The notes under the pieces: model-generated
What the model was told of the DNA's origin: nothing
The model's input: only the letters and a program-made list of their open reading frames with translations
Databases searched by the model: none
Translations under genes and position numbers: made by a program
Shown here: piece after piece, positions 50,126 to 60,858 of the stretch
Position numbering within the stretch: the stretch's first letter is position 1
Layout: the number at the start of each line of letters is the position of its first letter
Source: Otis tarda
Lineage: Eukaryota > Chordata > Aves > Otidiformes > Otididae
Direction of reading: 5' to 3'
Length of the DNA: 64,000 nt
NCBI GenBank assembly: GCA_026413225.1
Contig: CM048557.1
Location: 70,856,987 to 70,920,986, forward strand

Positions 50126-51693
50126 CCAAAGTTAGGAAGAGAGCAGGCAGCCAGCCCTCTGCATGATCACAGACGTTGCAGTAGACTTCTCTGCCTGGTG
50201 CCTTTTCATCGCCATCCCTAAGTCTGACAGACTTCTGTCTCTCCTGGCTGTTACGGTTAAAATTATCTAGGCTTATTATGGTGATTCCAGAGGGAGCCTC
50301 ACCAAATTACTCTTAAAACTATCTCAGATGGCGGGTCACTGCCAAGGGTACTGTGGTCCTCCCGGCAGTGTGACTCTACAGAAAGAGGAGACAGAGAAAG
50401 AGCATCCTCCTTACCTTACCCCTGCGTGCCTGGGTGTTACGCAAAGGGGACTGAGCGAAGGAGGAACCACTTTGTTGGCAGTGCTGCTTTAAATCAACCC
50501 GATGAAAGCACCACCTGTATTTTTTTCAGTATTTTCATCAATAGTTGTTAAATCTGTTAAAAGGAGAACAAATAAACCAAAACTGCAACCAGGGCAGCTT
50601 CATGCCGTGTTTCTGGGAGTTCAAGGCCAAGCTGCCTGGCCTTGCCAAAGCCCATCATCCATCACCGGCACGAGGAGCACAACGCTGAGCCAGAGCCAGC
50701 CCCCGCAAGCGGAGGGACACGCGGCTGTACCCGTGGGCCAGACAGGAGACCGTACCTCGCTCAAGGACTCAAACCGCTGAACGCTGCGCCAGGAATACAT
50801 TACCGGAGAACAATGAGAAAGTGCTAATTTGTTTTCTTCTACGCAGCATACTTGATTAACCAAATCCCTTAGCGTGTGTAGGGTGGGAGTGGGGAAGATT
50901 GTTTTGGCATGTTTCAGGGCTGGGGTTGTTCTTTGTGGGAGTTCTTTGTTTGGGTTTGGTTTTTTTCACCAATAACAGAACTGAAACATGAACAGACCTG
51001 AAGAAATTCTAGATCTGCACTGCAGAGCACTTACAGTCATTTTTCAGGGCCAAACTAGTGGGTTTCAGGGCTTCCCCGCCCATCACAAGCTGGGATATCC
51101 CGTGGCTGTTAGAGGGCTCACCCAGGAAAGGCCTTGGCCGTGGCTGCTGCAGCCCTCGCTGTCTGCAGGCTGACACCAGTTTGGTGTATAGATGCCAAAA
51201 ACCAGCACATCACATCTGCAGCTAACACAAACCACACGCCGTGCAGTGGTCCAAACAGCCGCTGGCCACTGCCTCAGCCTGGTAACGGTTATCTGGCCAA
51301 GATTTCTGTTTGGTATCTTACATGAAAAGTTGATTTGTTTTATGTTTAAGAAGTCCTCATCTCCTGCTGTATAAGCACATGAAATGTATCTAATTCAAAA
51401 ATTACTTTTCTTTCCACCAAGCCATTGTCATTTAATTACCTAAATAACCTACCCAGTTTCTGCCATTCTGAAGCACTCTGTGCTCTGACTTTTTAGATCC
51501 TCATTTTAATACTCATTTAAATTTGCTGACCAAACAACTGAGACACCTCACATCAGCAGAAGTGCCCCTTTGCAACTCTGTTCCCCTTGTCTAAGTTCTC
51601 TCTCTTCAACACCTAAAACCAGGGAAAAAGCCACTAAATAGACAATAAGCACTGACTAGCTAATTCAAAACCAAGAACACTTTCACTGAGAAA
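50126..51693. other. Unique non-coding DNA between the 28-bp repeats
   Basis: No gene or recognised repeat. This is the bulk of the 1.7 kb lying between the two 28-bp direct repeat copies. The sequence is of mixed composition, becoming AT-rich after about 51340. It has no LTR, CR1 or DNA-transposon signature that would explain the flanking repeats. Confidence 0.5.
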
Positions 51694-51721
51694 CACAAGT
51701 GTGATTAACTCTCTGGCTTAG
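51694..51721 (+). repeat. 28-bp direct repeat, copy 2
   Basis: CACAAGTGTGATTAACTCTC followed by TGGCTTAG matches copy 1 at 49997-50024 except for one C/G difference. Flanks differ completely (GAGAAA before, AAAACC after). Confidence 0.85.
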
Positions 51722-54646
51722 AAAACCAGCCAGTATCAAGACAAACATACAAACCTTGCAGCTTTATGAACAGAAGAAGGTCTGTGCTGATCCAAGTCCT
51801 TTCACTGGCTACACCCAGCACCCGTAGGTGTATTTCTGTTGGGCTAGAGCACCCTCCACCCAGAGAGGCCACAGCTCCGCAGGGAGCAAGGGTTAGAAAA
51901 TTACATTGGCATTCTAGCATCTCAGACCCATGCAGGCAACACATAGAAACATTTTTCCTACCAATAGCCTACAAAAGCTGTGCCATAACATGGCAATGGC
52001 TGTGATTTAAAGTCTCCTGCCCCACCACAGGTGAGCTGCGTGATGCTGAGTGGGAGCCACCACAGCTCCCTGCCCAGGAGCCCTGCGGACTCACCTGAGC
52101 TGGGGAAGGGAGCAATAAAGCAGGGGGGTCACGGTGGGTTCCCTTGTGCTGGAGGAGTCTGCTGGGTGCTGGTCCTGTGCTGCTCCCCTAAACACCGGTA
52201 CCTGAGATGAGGAGCCCGGGGGGCTGCCCCTGGGCGGGAGGAAGGGGCAGAGGTGGGAGGGCAGGCGGTTCTGCTCACACCCTTAGATCCAGGTGTTAGG
52301 TACCATTGCCTAGTGATGAACCTTGCTTCCACTCTGCAGAAGACTGGGGTTCCTGAGGCTGGGAGGTCCTAGAGACATTCTCCACCTTCAGGTCAGGACA
52401 CAGGCTGGCATGCCCCCACCTCCTGCGTGCTACGTGGCTCTGTGAGCCTGTCAGGCTGCTCCACACTCAACAGAGGTGAGTAGGAGTGCACCCCTTCTCT
52501 TGGGGGTCTCCAGGTCCACAGCTCTCCCTTGATGTCTCTGCCTGCTACCCTGAGGCTCTCGGCAGCCCTCCATGGTGACCAGAGCAGGGCATCCATCCCT
52601 CTCTGTCCACAGCAGCCAGAGCCCTTCCTGCTCACCCAGCATAACCCTTGACTGGTCCCATCAGAGCTTCTCCCATAGGAAGCCTCAGCTGGACGCTCTG
52701 GTCTGGAGCCAGAGGCTTCTTTTGGGTGAATGGACTCGAAAATGGAGGAGCAGCTTCCTTGCTGCTGAGGCTGCTGGCTCCCTGGTGCAGAACAGTAGAG
52801 ACCAGCGTATGCCGAGGGGAGCACTGGGAAGTCCTGCCTGGAGCCTCTTAGCGTGTGATCCGCGCTGCCACCAAAACACAGCTCCTGTCAGAGGCTCCAA
52901 CTGCTGGAATCTCAACTCCCCCAATGCCTTTTAGAGCAAGCCTTTGAAAATTAGTCTCTGGCAAACCAGGGGGCTCTGAATGCATCATTAAAACATCTAT
53001 ATTTGAGCAGGTAAACTAGGGATAAGAGCCTTGGCTTTTCCAGAATACAGACTGAGTTTTCACAACTACAATATTTATGTATGTGTTTAGAGAGGGGAAA
53101 AAAAAACCAACAGCAGGAATCTGTCTTACACATGCCTTACTGATGTGAATGACTGGCTGGGCAGCTAAGCGTGTGTGCTGGTGTGCCTGCCCTCTCCGGC
53201 AGTCCAAAAGACCAGCCCAGTCCATACAGTGCCCCGTTTTCCTGTGTTGTGGAGCACATCAATAGCTTTTGGTGTTACAGCGCAGAGCGCAGTGCTCCTG
53301 GCACGATGCACATGGGGTTTGGGCAGGGTGGGTGGGATGTGCTGGGTAAGGACTCTGGTTCCGAGCCCACCGCCAAACGGGAGAGCTGCTCTGCGTGCTG
53401 TTGGGAAGGGGAGCGGCTGGCCGTTCTGTGCATCAGCGCGGATACAGGATGCTATCCACTGTACTTTCCTTTGTTGGCTTCCCCCCACTCTGAAATGTTA
53501 GTAATCAGAAATGTAATGTGTTTGTTTTACTTTTGGGCTATGGGAAACACAGGCAGCTGTTGTCATCCGAGGGAGAACGCCTCCCAAGCGTGCTTAGTCC
53601 AGTCCCCGTAACAGCGTCTGTATGAAATGCTCTGTGGTACCGACACTGTGCTTAGTTAAATGCTCTGATATGTGAAAAAGAAGAAATGTTGGGGAAAGAG
53701 AAGAGAGTGTGGAATATCTAATGCAGTTCACTGTCATAATTGGTTTAGATGCTATGAATCTTTTTATATCTGCATTTTAACAAAAAAAAAATTGTTCTTT
53801 CAAGCAGTAAATCTGGCTCGTTAGCCATAGTTTAATAAAGTTTCCAGTAATGAGTTTTCTAAATGTTAAACTTGTTATTCTACTCTTTTTGATTGAAACT
53901 AAAATTGTTTTTTAGACACAAAGCTGTCAGCATATGATCACGACTGAGTAAGCGGCTTCTAGCTAACGAACGTTCCCATCTCCATCTCCCAGTTGACTTT
54001 CCTCGCACCAGGAGAAGGTAGGATGGCCAAAGACTTACAGAGGTGATGACAATGTGGGAACCCATCACCCGAAGACAAACTCCTGTCTGAGGGAAGCCTG
54101 GGTGGCCTCCACCCTGCTTTTCCAGCATCTTACTAGGATCTGGTTCTGTGGTGAACTACCAGCCCCAGGAGCCAAAAGCAACCCCCAGGTTACGAAGGAT
54201 GTGACCTAACCCGGGGCAGCCCCTCCAGGGCTGAAGGGGACGGGAGGAGCCAGGCTTGCTGCATCCCCAAGAGCAGGCAGGAGAGCGTCTTGTCAGCCCC
54301 AGAGCCACTGGTGCAAAGCGGGGATCCATAAGTGAGTCCTGGAGGGACCTCAGAGGTGATGTGGGGAACACCAGAATCTGGTCAGACCAGGCTCATGCTA
54401 GAGAAACACAGGGAAACATAGTCCATATACTGTTTTATCTTTATAATTGGACCTACCCCTCTCCTTCATAAGGGCTCTACAACCCAAGGGCTTTGAGTGA
54501 AAGCCTGCTGCCCGGCACAGCCACAGCTGAGGTGCTGCTGCCGGGACGGCTTGTAGAGGCTGTTTGTTAGTCCCATCACGAGTACACAAGCACTCGTGCC
54601 CTCACTTCATTGACTGGTCCTGAATTTAAACAAAAAACTCTTTCAC
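51722..54646. other. Unique non-coding DNA
   Basis: No supported gene. A GC-richer part at about 52010-52930 has overlapping frames on both strands. AT-rich sequence follows at about 52980-53110 and 53640-53930, with an A run near 53098 and AATAAAG near 53834 that is not tied to any exon. No transposon signature is recognised. Confidence 0.5.
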
Positions 54647-54901
54647 CTATAGAATCTCCCAGAAGAACACCGGAAAGCATGTGTTCAATGGCAGCTTCTT
54701 GGTGATGTTATTAACGTTATCCCTGGATATCTGGAAATACCTTGGGGACTTTGGTTTTGGCTGATGCCTTGTGACAGGTGAGCTTCGAATCTGCAGGAAG
54801 CACAAAGATTTTGCCACTTCCACGTAAGGAGAAACATCTGATAAGTAAGCTGAACTGTCAGCTGGCGCTGGGCTTCCATACAAATCCAGCAACGGGGGAA
54901 C
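54647..54901 (-). other. Exon-like open segment, minus strand
   Basis: The minus strand reads open for about 84 codons after a TAG that could serve as an acceptor (GCGCGTAG then GTTCCC), ending in a stop at 54649-54647. The translated start, VPPLLDLYGSPAPADSSAYL, has ordinary protein composition. The acceptor lacks a pyrimidine tract (CTGCTGAGAAGCGCGTAG), a clear weakness. The reading phase would fit the candidate exon at 55586-55456. I recognise no family, and chance openness is quite possible. Confidence 0.12.
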
Positions 54902-55455
54902 CTACGCGCTTCTCAGCAGTTCACCAGACCCATGAACAGTGAGCTCAGCTCAGTGCCGAGGCGGGAACCAGGCTCCTGGAGGACTTCCATTACAAACAAG
55001 TTCGGAGAGATGCTCAGAATCATAGGGCAGAAGCAGAAGTGTGTGAACCTGTCAGAAGGATGAGGAAGAAAAGAAAGACTTAGCAGGGGTTGCAGGAGAA
55101 CTGTGTGAGCAGTTGTCTGTACAAATAGCTAAAGAAATCATAAAACCAGCTAAGCAGAGAGAAACTAGAGGTGAAATTTTGAAATGCAGCAAAATGCACA
55201 GAACATGATGGGGACTGCAGGCTTTCCAAAAGTGTTCTTAGCATCCTCAGTGATCAGGCGCTTGAGAACACAGTCATCCGATGCACGGCCGCAGGACGGC
55301 TGCTGGTGGCCCGCGAAGGCCACGGGGACGCAGTCGGCAGCGTGTCTGGGAGCCCGAGGCCCTCCTCGTGGGAGGCTGGGATCTCCGCGGCAGGGGCGCT
55401 GGTGCGTGCGCTGCCCAGGACACCGGCACCGCGTCGTCCCCTTGGAGAAGCTCAC

Positions 55456-55586
55456 CTGCTGCAGAAGGGTTTGCTGCTCCTGGCGCAGGTTTGTCGCCAG
55501 GGCGAGTAGCTGCGCAGGGATGCTCACGTACAGAGACGGCTGATGTATCGAGGGGAGCTGGAGCTGTTTCCACTGCCAAAGCCAGA
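55456..55586 (-). other. Exon-like segment with good splice sites, minus strand
   Basis: On the minus strand, TTCTGACCTGGCCTTGCTCC then CAG precedes the segment and CAGCAG then GTGAGC follows it, fair acceptor and strong donor matches. The interval of 131 bases is open in one frame with two leading bases and ends in phase 0. The translation includes SLYVSIPAQLLALATNLRQE followed by a glutamine-rich stretch. A second frame is also open here, and the surrounding 600 bp are GC-rich with long frames on both strands, so coding status is unproven. No family is recognised. Confidence 0.18.
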
Positions 55587-56329
55587 CTGGGAGCAAGGCC
55601 AGGTCAGAATCTTCCTCTGGCCACCTTCTCCCAGACCAGCCCTTGCCTCGGTACTGACACGGTGCTGTCTCTCTCTTTTGACATGTTGGGGATTTTCGTG
55701 TCTTCTCAGCACTCCCCAGATGTCGGTTTGCTGAAGTCAACAGTAGGTCAGGGAACACTTCGAGCAGTTCCAGTGCTCACACACAAACCATTTTTTAGCA
55801 GGTTGCTGTTGTGACACCAGTCTCTCTCGCAGTCACTGATGATGGAAGGAATGCCTTTTTTCTCCCTTAACCCCTGATTACATCTCCTCTGTATATCCCC
55901 AAAACAGCAGAAATGTGCAAAGTGCTTCTGCTTTTTCTGCATGGTTATGCAGAAACATTCTTATTACAGAACTGTGCTTGTAGGAAGACTTTCTGGTGGA
56001 GTACTGAATAATTCCTGTTTATGCCTGATAACTCATTTGGACATAGATTTTTTTCAGTAACATCCATTGATTACTTCAGTCTGTGTTTCCCAAATGCAGT
56101 TCTGCCTTCTGTTTCACCAGCTTCCCCATTGCTCTGCAATTTTTCTGTCTCTTCAAGCCTGGAGTCTCTCACCTGCTCAGCTCGACCCTTCCCAACGGGG
56201 CTTCGAACGTAAGGCCATTCCAGCACCAGCCACAACGGAGTTCTGCACGCTTTAACCACTAGCATGGCGTGCTATACTGAAGACAGAAAAACAGATTGAA
56301 ACTATCTCTAGCCCTAGATTAAGCCTAAC

Positions 56330-56626
56330 CAGGCAGGGGAGAGCAAAATGTAAAGGCTATCAAAATATCCCAATTTTGACCCTTTTTCCTGGGTTTCTTT
56401 ATACAGAGCTGTACAGGGAGGCAGAGATCCAAGACCTGATGTGGATCAAGCCAAGCATCGGCAGGTAAAGGGTGAGTGGAGTTCTTCATCACTCCCTGAA
56501 ACCATTTAGAAGTGGAGTCTCCTTCAGACCTTCCTTTCCCTGACAGAGATTTCTCCCGTGCTGTTACCTTCCAGACAGTTCCTCTCACGGGCAGATTTAA
56601 TCCTTCTGTGAGGCCATGACCAAGCT
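56330..56626 (-). other. Two exon-like segments that join in phase, minus strand
   Basis: The first segment (56626-56568) follows TTCTTCTGTTTGTCCATACA then G, a strong acceptor, and ends at GGAAG/GTAACA. The second (56408-56330) follows GATCTCTGCCTCCCTGTACA then G, also strong, and ends at a weak donor (CCTG/GTTAGG) or reads on to a stop shortly after. Joined across a 159-base intron, they give one continuous frame including KSARERNCLEALYKETQEKG. The amino-acid character is plausible, but two such segments can occur by chance in 10 kb. No family is recognised. Confidence 0.15.
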
Positions 56627-57579
56627 CTGTATGGACAAACAGAAGAACACACACATTTCAGACCACGGAACAGGCTGTGCAAGTGTCTCCCACCGATGGT
56701 CCCATTAGCTCCCAGAATGGATGTGTGATACATGGCACTTGAGGGCTGTCATCCTTTGAAATGCCCTGAGTACAAAGTCACTATTTACCAAAATTAACAG
56801 TTTAATGCCTTGTAAACTGTGTGATTCTTTGCTACAGAGAACTATATTTTAACTTTGCTAAAACCTTGTTCTTTCTGCATAGCTGGAAACCGCACATCAA
56901 AGTGAGTTACAAAACATGACAATGAAGAGTGTAAGAATCCACTTGGTTTGGGTGATTTACGTGGCCCAGTGCTGATAACTGGGTGCGTCGCGTCAGCAGA
57001 GTGATGATGGAGTGAGCGATTCTGAGTTCCTGGCTCCTCCAGCACAGCACCATATCCTGCTAACGTCTTATTTTTTCTGAGGAGGCATCAGAGGGATGTA
57101 CTTCATAAAGGGTCTAATTTATTGCTGAACTCCAGGGAAATTTTGCCAGGGACTTAACAGAAGATGGGAAGAAACTCAAAACCTGTGGAAAAACAGGAAT
57201 GAGAAATAAATTCCAGCTAGCTAATGGATTTGGGGCATGTGTGTATGCTTGTGCTGTTAATGTCAGAAAAGATAAAACAATCCTTTTCCGCTAATCCTTC
57301 GGGATGTATCCGCTCCATTGCGTTCTTGAAACATCCATCCATGTTTTCTTCATGTGTCGCCTGCAGATTGCTTACCCTTCGGTTCCAGGGTGTGCTAGCT
57401 TCCCTAAGCCAACATGATGACTGCTACTGTGCACTCGATGGGATAAACAGGACCCTGGTCCACCCTTCTCCTTCACCTTATTTCAGTTTGCAGCCCCGAT
57501 GACAGCCTTGGTTGTGAAATTCATGTAAATACATGAATGCGAAATTACACAAGTCAGCAGAAATCTTGTCTTTTTACAG

Positions 57580-58447
57580 AAGAACCTTGAAAACCCCTAT
57601 GAAAACAGCCTCTTCTGGAGCAGTGGGAAACATGCACCATCAGCAGATGTACCCCAGAGTGGTCAGGAAAAGAGAAACAGGACAACGCTTTTCTTCAAGG
57701 GGTGGGATGGTGAGTTGCAGCAGAAGCTGCTCTTGGAACAACATTCAAGAGGAGCTGCTGGCCTGAGATCCAAGGAAGGGTTTACCACTAAGAAAGATCC
57801 ATTTGCCAGATGTGCCTTGTGTGTCCGGCTGTTCCTTGGGCAGCTTCTTGTGAGATGTGTCTCTGGGAGGCATTACTGGAGCCTTGCTCTGCGTGCGTGG
57901 TCTCCTCTGGGTCACGGTTGGCTCAACTGTAACCACTCCAAAAGACAGCAAAGACAGAACATGGGCAAGAAGGACTGGATTCTCCAGCTAGCGTGGGCTT
58001 GCTAAACTCAGCTTAGGAACAAGCCCCCGGAGGGAATCTGCGGGCCCTGGAGGAGTCAGGTTGAAACCCAGCATGATGAATATGGTCCACACATGAAGCT
58101 GCACACACTCCGGGCAAAGCCGTCCTTCAGATCTCTCTTTGTCCTTTCCGCCCTCTGCGTGGGCTGTTACTGCTCACTCGTTTCGCTGTGTTCCCTGGTT
58201 TATCTCGGGCAGCAAACGAGCCGAGTCCCAGGTGGAGCCTCCTCTTTCCAGGAGAGACAGCTCCCCAGAAGGGTCTCTCACCCCCAGCATCCAGCAGGAA
58301 AATCTTCACACTCTGTTTTCCTCTCTGGGGCATTCTCCAGGTGTGTTTTGGATACACAGGGCCTGTCTTGCAGCTGAATTATTAAAAAAGCCTGAGAGTC
58401 AATCATCAACACCCGGGTGTACCGAAGCAACTTGTTCTCCTTATTAA
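57580..58447 (+). other. Two exon-like segments that join in phase, plus strand
   Basis: Segment one (57580-57709) has a very good acceptor (AATCTTGTCTTTTTACAG) and a strong donor (GGATG/GTGAGTTG). It is open in phase 0, beginning KNLENPYENSLFW. Segment two begins at 58131 after GCCGTCCTTCAG and is open in the matching phase to a TAA at 58445-58447, with a serine/proline/glutamate-rich translation. CAG/GTGGAG at 58230 is an alternative end. Against it, exon-like segments on the minus strand overlap (58378-58283 after CTTTTTTAATAATTCAG, and 57909-57787), and only one strand can be right. No family is recognised. Confidence 0.15.
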
Positions 58448-58554
58448 ACAGCGCGCTATGTTCCCAGCAGAATAAGAAATACAATATCGGAGAAGAAAGT
58501 TGATGAAAGGACGGGACCACAGCGAATACCGGCTGAGGTTTAATAATCTGTGTT

Positions 58555-58740
58555 CCCCGGCAGGAATTTCCTCCGGCCGCGCGCGAGGATGGCTGGGGTG
58601 CCCGCACGGCACTGGTTCCCGCGGTCGGCACAGCTGAGCCCTGGGCGCTGCGGGGCGGCTGGGAGAGGAAGCGGTGGGACGGCGGGGAGGCCAGGGCTGG
58701 TCCCCCGTCTGCGGGGAGAAGGGACCACCCCGTCTCTGTA
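58555..58740. promoter_or_regulatory. CpG-dense patch, possible promoter
   Basis: GGCCGCGCGCGAGGATGG and CGCTGCGGGGCGGCTGG are examples of a dense CpG run of about 180 bp in otherwise CpG-poor sequence. A plus-strand ATG in good initiation context (GCGAGGATGG) starts a 50-codon frame ending in TAA. The patch sits between exon-like segments on both sides, so it could be a promoter. It could equally be a GC-biased spot; no core promoter element is clear. Confidence 0.25.
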
Positions 58741-58969
58741 ATTAACCTGGCAGATGCCTTCCTGCGATAATCACCCCCGTACGTGCCGCGGCACCTGCCT
58801 CCCCATCCTGCAGTGTGGGGTCAGGGATCCAACACCCTCCTGCTCCCAAAATTCTGGAGGATAAGACAAAATACAGGTATTTAGGCTTGCTTCCTCCAGC
58901 TCTTTCCACACTTTTCACACACACAGGTTTGTCTCCTGGTTAAGTACTGTTACTGAAAGCTTGCTTCCC

Positions 58970-58975
58970 TTTATT
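58970..58975 (-). terminator. Minus-strand AATAAA polyadenylation signal candidate
   Basis: TTTATT on the plus strand (in CCTTTATTGTGGC) gives CCACAATAAAGG on the minus strand. A second AATAAA lies at 59276-59271. Both are 3' of the candidate terminal exon ending at 59446, at distances of about 170 and 470 bases. The hexamer is common by chance in AT-rich DNA, so it only supports the exon model weakly. Confidence 0.2.
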
Positions 58976-59445
58976 GTGGCATACTTTAATCTGGAATGAT
59001 TTTTCTCTTCATTTAATACTTTTACTATCATTTAAAGTATCTCTGAAGAGTTTCAGAGATAAACATGTACTAATGTAAGTTATTTACTACGTTATCTCGG
59101 CATAACACAGAGAATTACTGACAGCTACCATATATTCGTAACCTCACGGAGCCGTCGGGTGTTTCACAACAGGATTGTCGTTCCTGTGGTGCATCTCCTA
59201 AGAAGCAGAAGCCACTCAGGAATATAGTAGGCACTTTTGTTGATGGTAAGGCCTTGAATTACCTCATATCTTTATTCAGTTACTTTTTTTCTTATTTCTT
59301 ACCTCTTTACATCCCAGGAATTTTGGGGAAAAAAAAAGAAAAACACAAACAAAAAAAAACAGGTCTCTAAAATTAGCTTCCCCATTTACTTTCACACTTT
59401 CCTCTCTCCAAGAATCCTGTTTCTGAACATTTTTCCCCACCAGGT

Positions 59446-60225
59446 CTATAGCATGTCGGTCACGGAGACCAACGCTTCATAAGCCCCTCTCCTCAAACGC
59501 TGCCTCTGCCTTTCTGCCTCCTCTTGAAGGAAGCAGAACTGCTGTAGGAGCGGCTCACGTCTGGCTCGGCATACAAATTGGGGGGTAAATGAGAAAACCC
59601 ACACATTTCCGTGGCAGAGGAGTGTGCTGTCCTTCTGTGGGGCACGACCTGGGCTCTCCCCCTCCCACGCTGCCAGGCCCGGTGCTCGCCCCGGCGGGGT
59701 CCCTCCACCCAGCTCCAGAGGGGATGGGTGCCAGTCTGGCCCACGGTGGGAGCACAGAGCTTTTGGCCGAGCCCTCCGGCTCCAGCGCACCCACAGCAGG
59801 CAGGGCAGGAGCCACAGGGACTGTGTAATAGCTAAAGGGATTTCTTTTTTTTTTTTAAATTTAAAAAGCTGTGTTCCTAAAAACAGTCTGCAAGAAACCG
59901 GAGCAGCATCTCTGCCTTCAGCGCGGAAGAGGGGAGGCTGAGCAGAAGCACGTGTGGGCAGGAGGAGCCCTTGGCCTTACGTACTTCGACAGTCCTCACT
60001 GAGCTGATTGCTCCCTTAGCTGGGATCGTTTCTGCCATGCCTGTGATGGCACTTTCGTTTATTTGAGGACCATCATTGCGGAGAGCGGAGAATCAGAAAG
60101 GAACCAGCAAGAACTGATCATCCCAGAAGAGGACTGAAGTAGCTCGGGGTTGGGCGTTCCTCCTCCACCCCCACTCACTCAGCCTCCTGCCACGCTCGCA
60201 GGGCAGCACGGAGCAGCGGCTGCAT
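59446..60225 (-). CDS. Candidate last two exons of an unidentified gene
   Basis: The minus strand carries ATG at 60225 (AAGATGC context), with the frame also open further upstream, so this may be an internal exon. It continues MQPLLRAALRAWQEA to a donor GCTGA/GTGAGT at 60179/60178. A plausible acceptor, ATTTACCCCCCAATTTGTAT then GCCGAGCCAG, precedes 59560. The join (GA + A) restores one frame that continues REPLLQQFCFLQEEAERQRQ and ends DML with TAG at 59448-59446. The tail is rich in E, Q and R, as in a coiled coil. Minus-strand AATAAA signals follow at 59276-59271 and 58975-58970, fitting a terminal exon. No upstream exon is established and no family is recognised. Chance is not excluded, because similar segments occur on both strands nearby. 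Confidence 0.3.
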
Positions 60226-60858
60226 CTTCAGGCCAGGCTGGGGCTCAGCGCCAGCTGATGAGCCGCGCCGTCCCCTGGCCCCACGGCCGATGCACAGGTA
60301 CGGATGTACAGAGCCTCTGCCATCCCTCAAGGGCTCAGAGAAGGAAAACAAGCAGAGAAGGAACAAGCAAGGGTATTACCAACAAGGGGTGGTTAGGGCC
60401 CATAACCTCCTCCCATTCCTCACCTTCAGCCTTTGGGGAGCGCTGAACACCATCAGTCATGTATCGCGTTTGCATACTACAGCCCTTGCAAAACAGGAGC
60501 AAATCCGTGTGGGAAAGAAGGTGGAAAGAAAAGGACAATGAGTGGCTGGGGCCAAGCTACGGAGCAGTGCTGGCTGTGGTCTCCTCTCAAGCAGCTCCTT
60601 GTCCCTGGCTGCTCTTGGGACACCGGGCTGGGGGGACAGGACAGTATGTGGGTATAGCACCCTGCTCACCCGAAAAGGGGTGGCACGACCATGAGGCAGC
60701 CTGGCGTTGCCTGGGTGCAGGGGAAGAGAAGGGAAGGCTTCTTCATGAACACCAGCACTGTGGAAGCCTCCCCTCAAAAAGACATTGCCAAATTGGGAAT
60801 GGTGAGTGTGTGCCTTTAGACCCACCTGTATGGGTACCCATGCATGTATCTTCACCAA

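Noticed and set aside
55165..55814. 197-codon minus and 177-codon plus frames lying on top of each other
   Set aside because: Both cannot be real, and the region is GC-rich. Only the short segment with splice signals (55586-55456) was kept as a weak candidate.
59441..59490. Plus-strand terminal exon after TTTTTCCCCACCAG encoding about 12 residues
   Set aside because: The acceptor is good, but the coding part is tiny and overlaps the better-supported minus-strand candidate exon.
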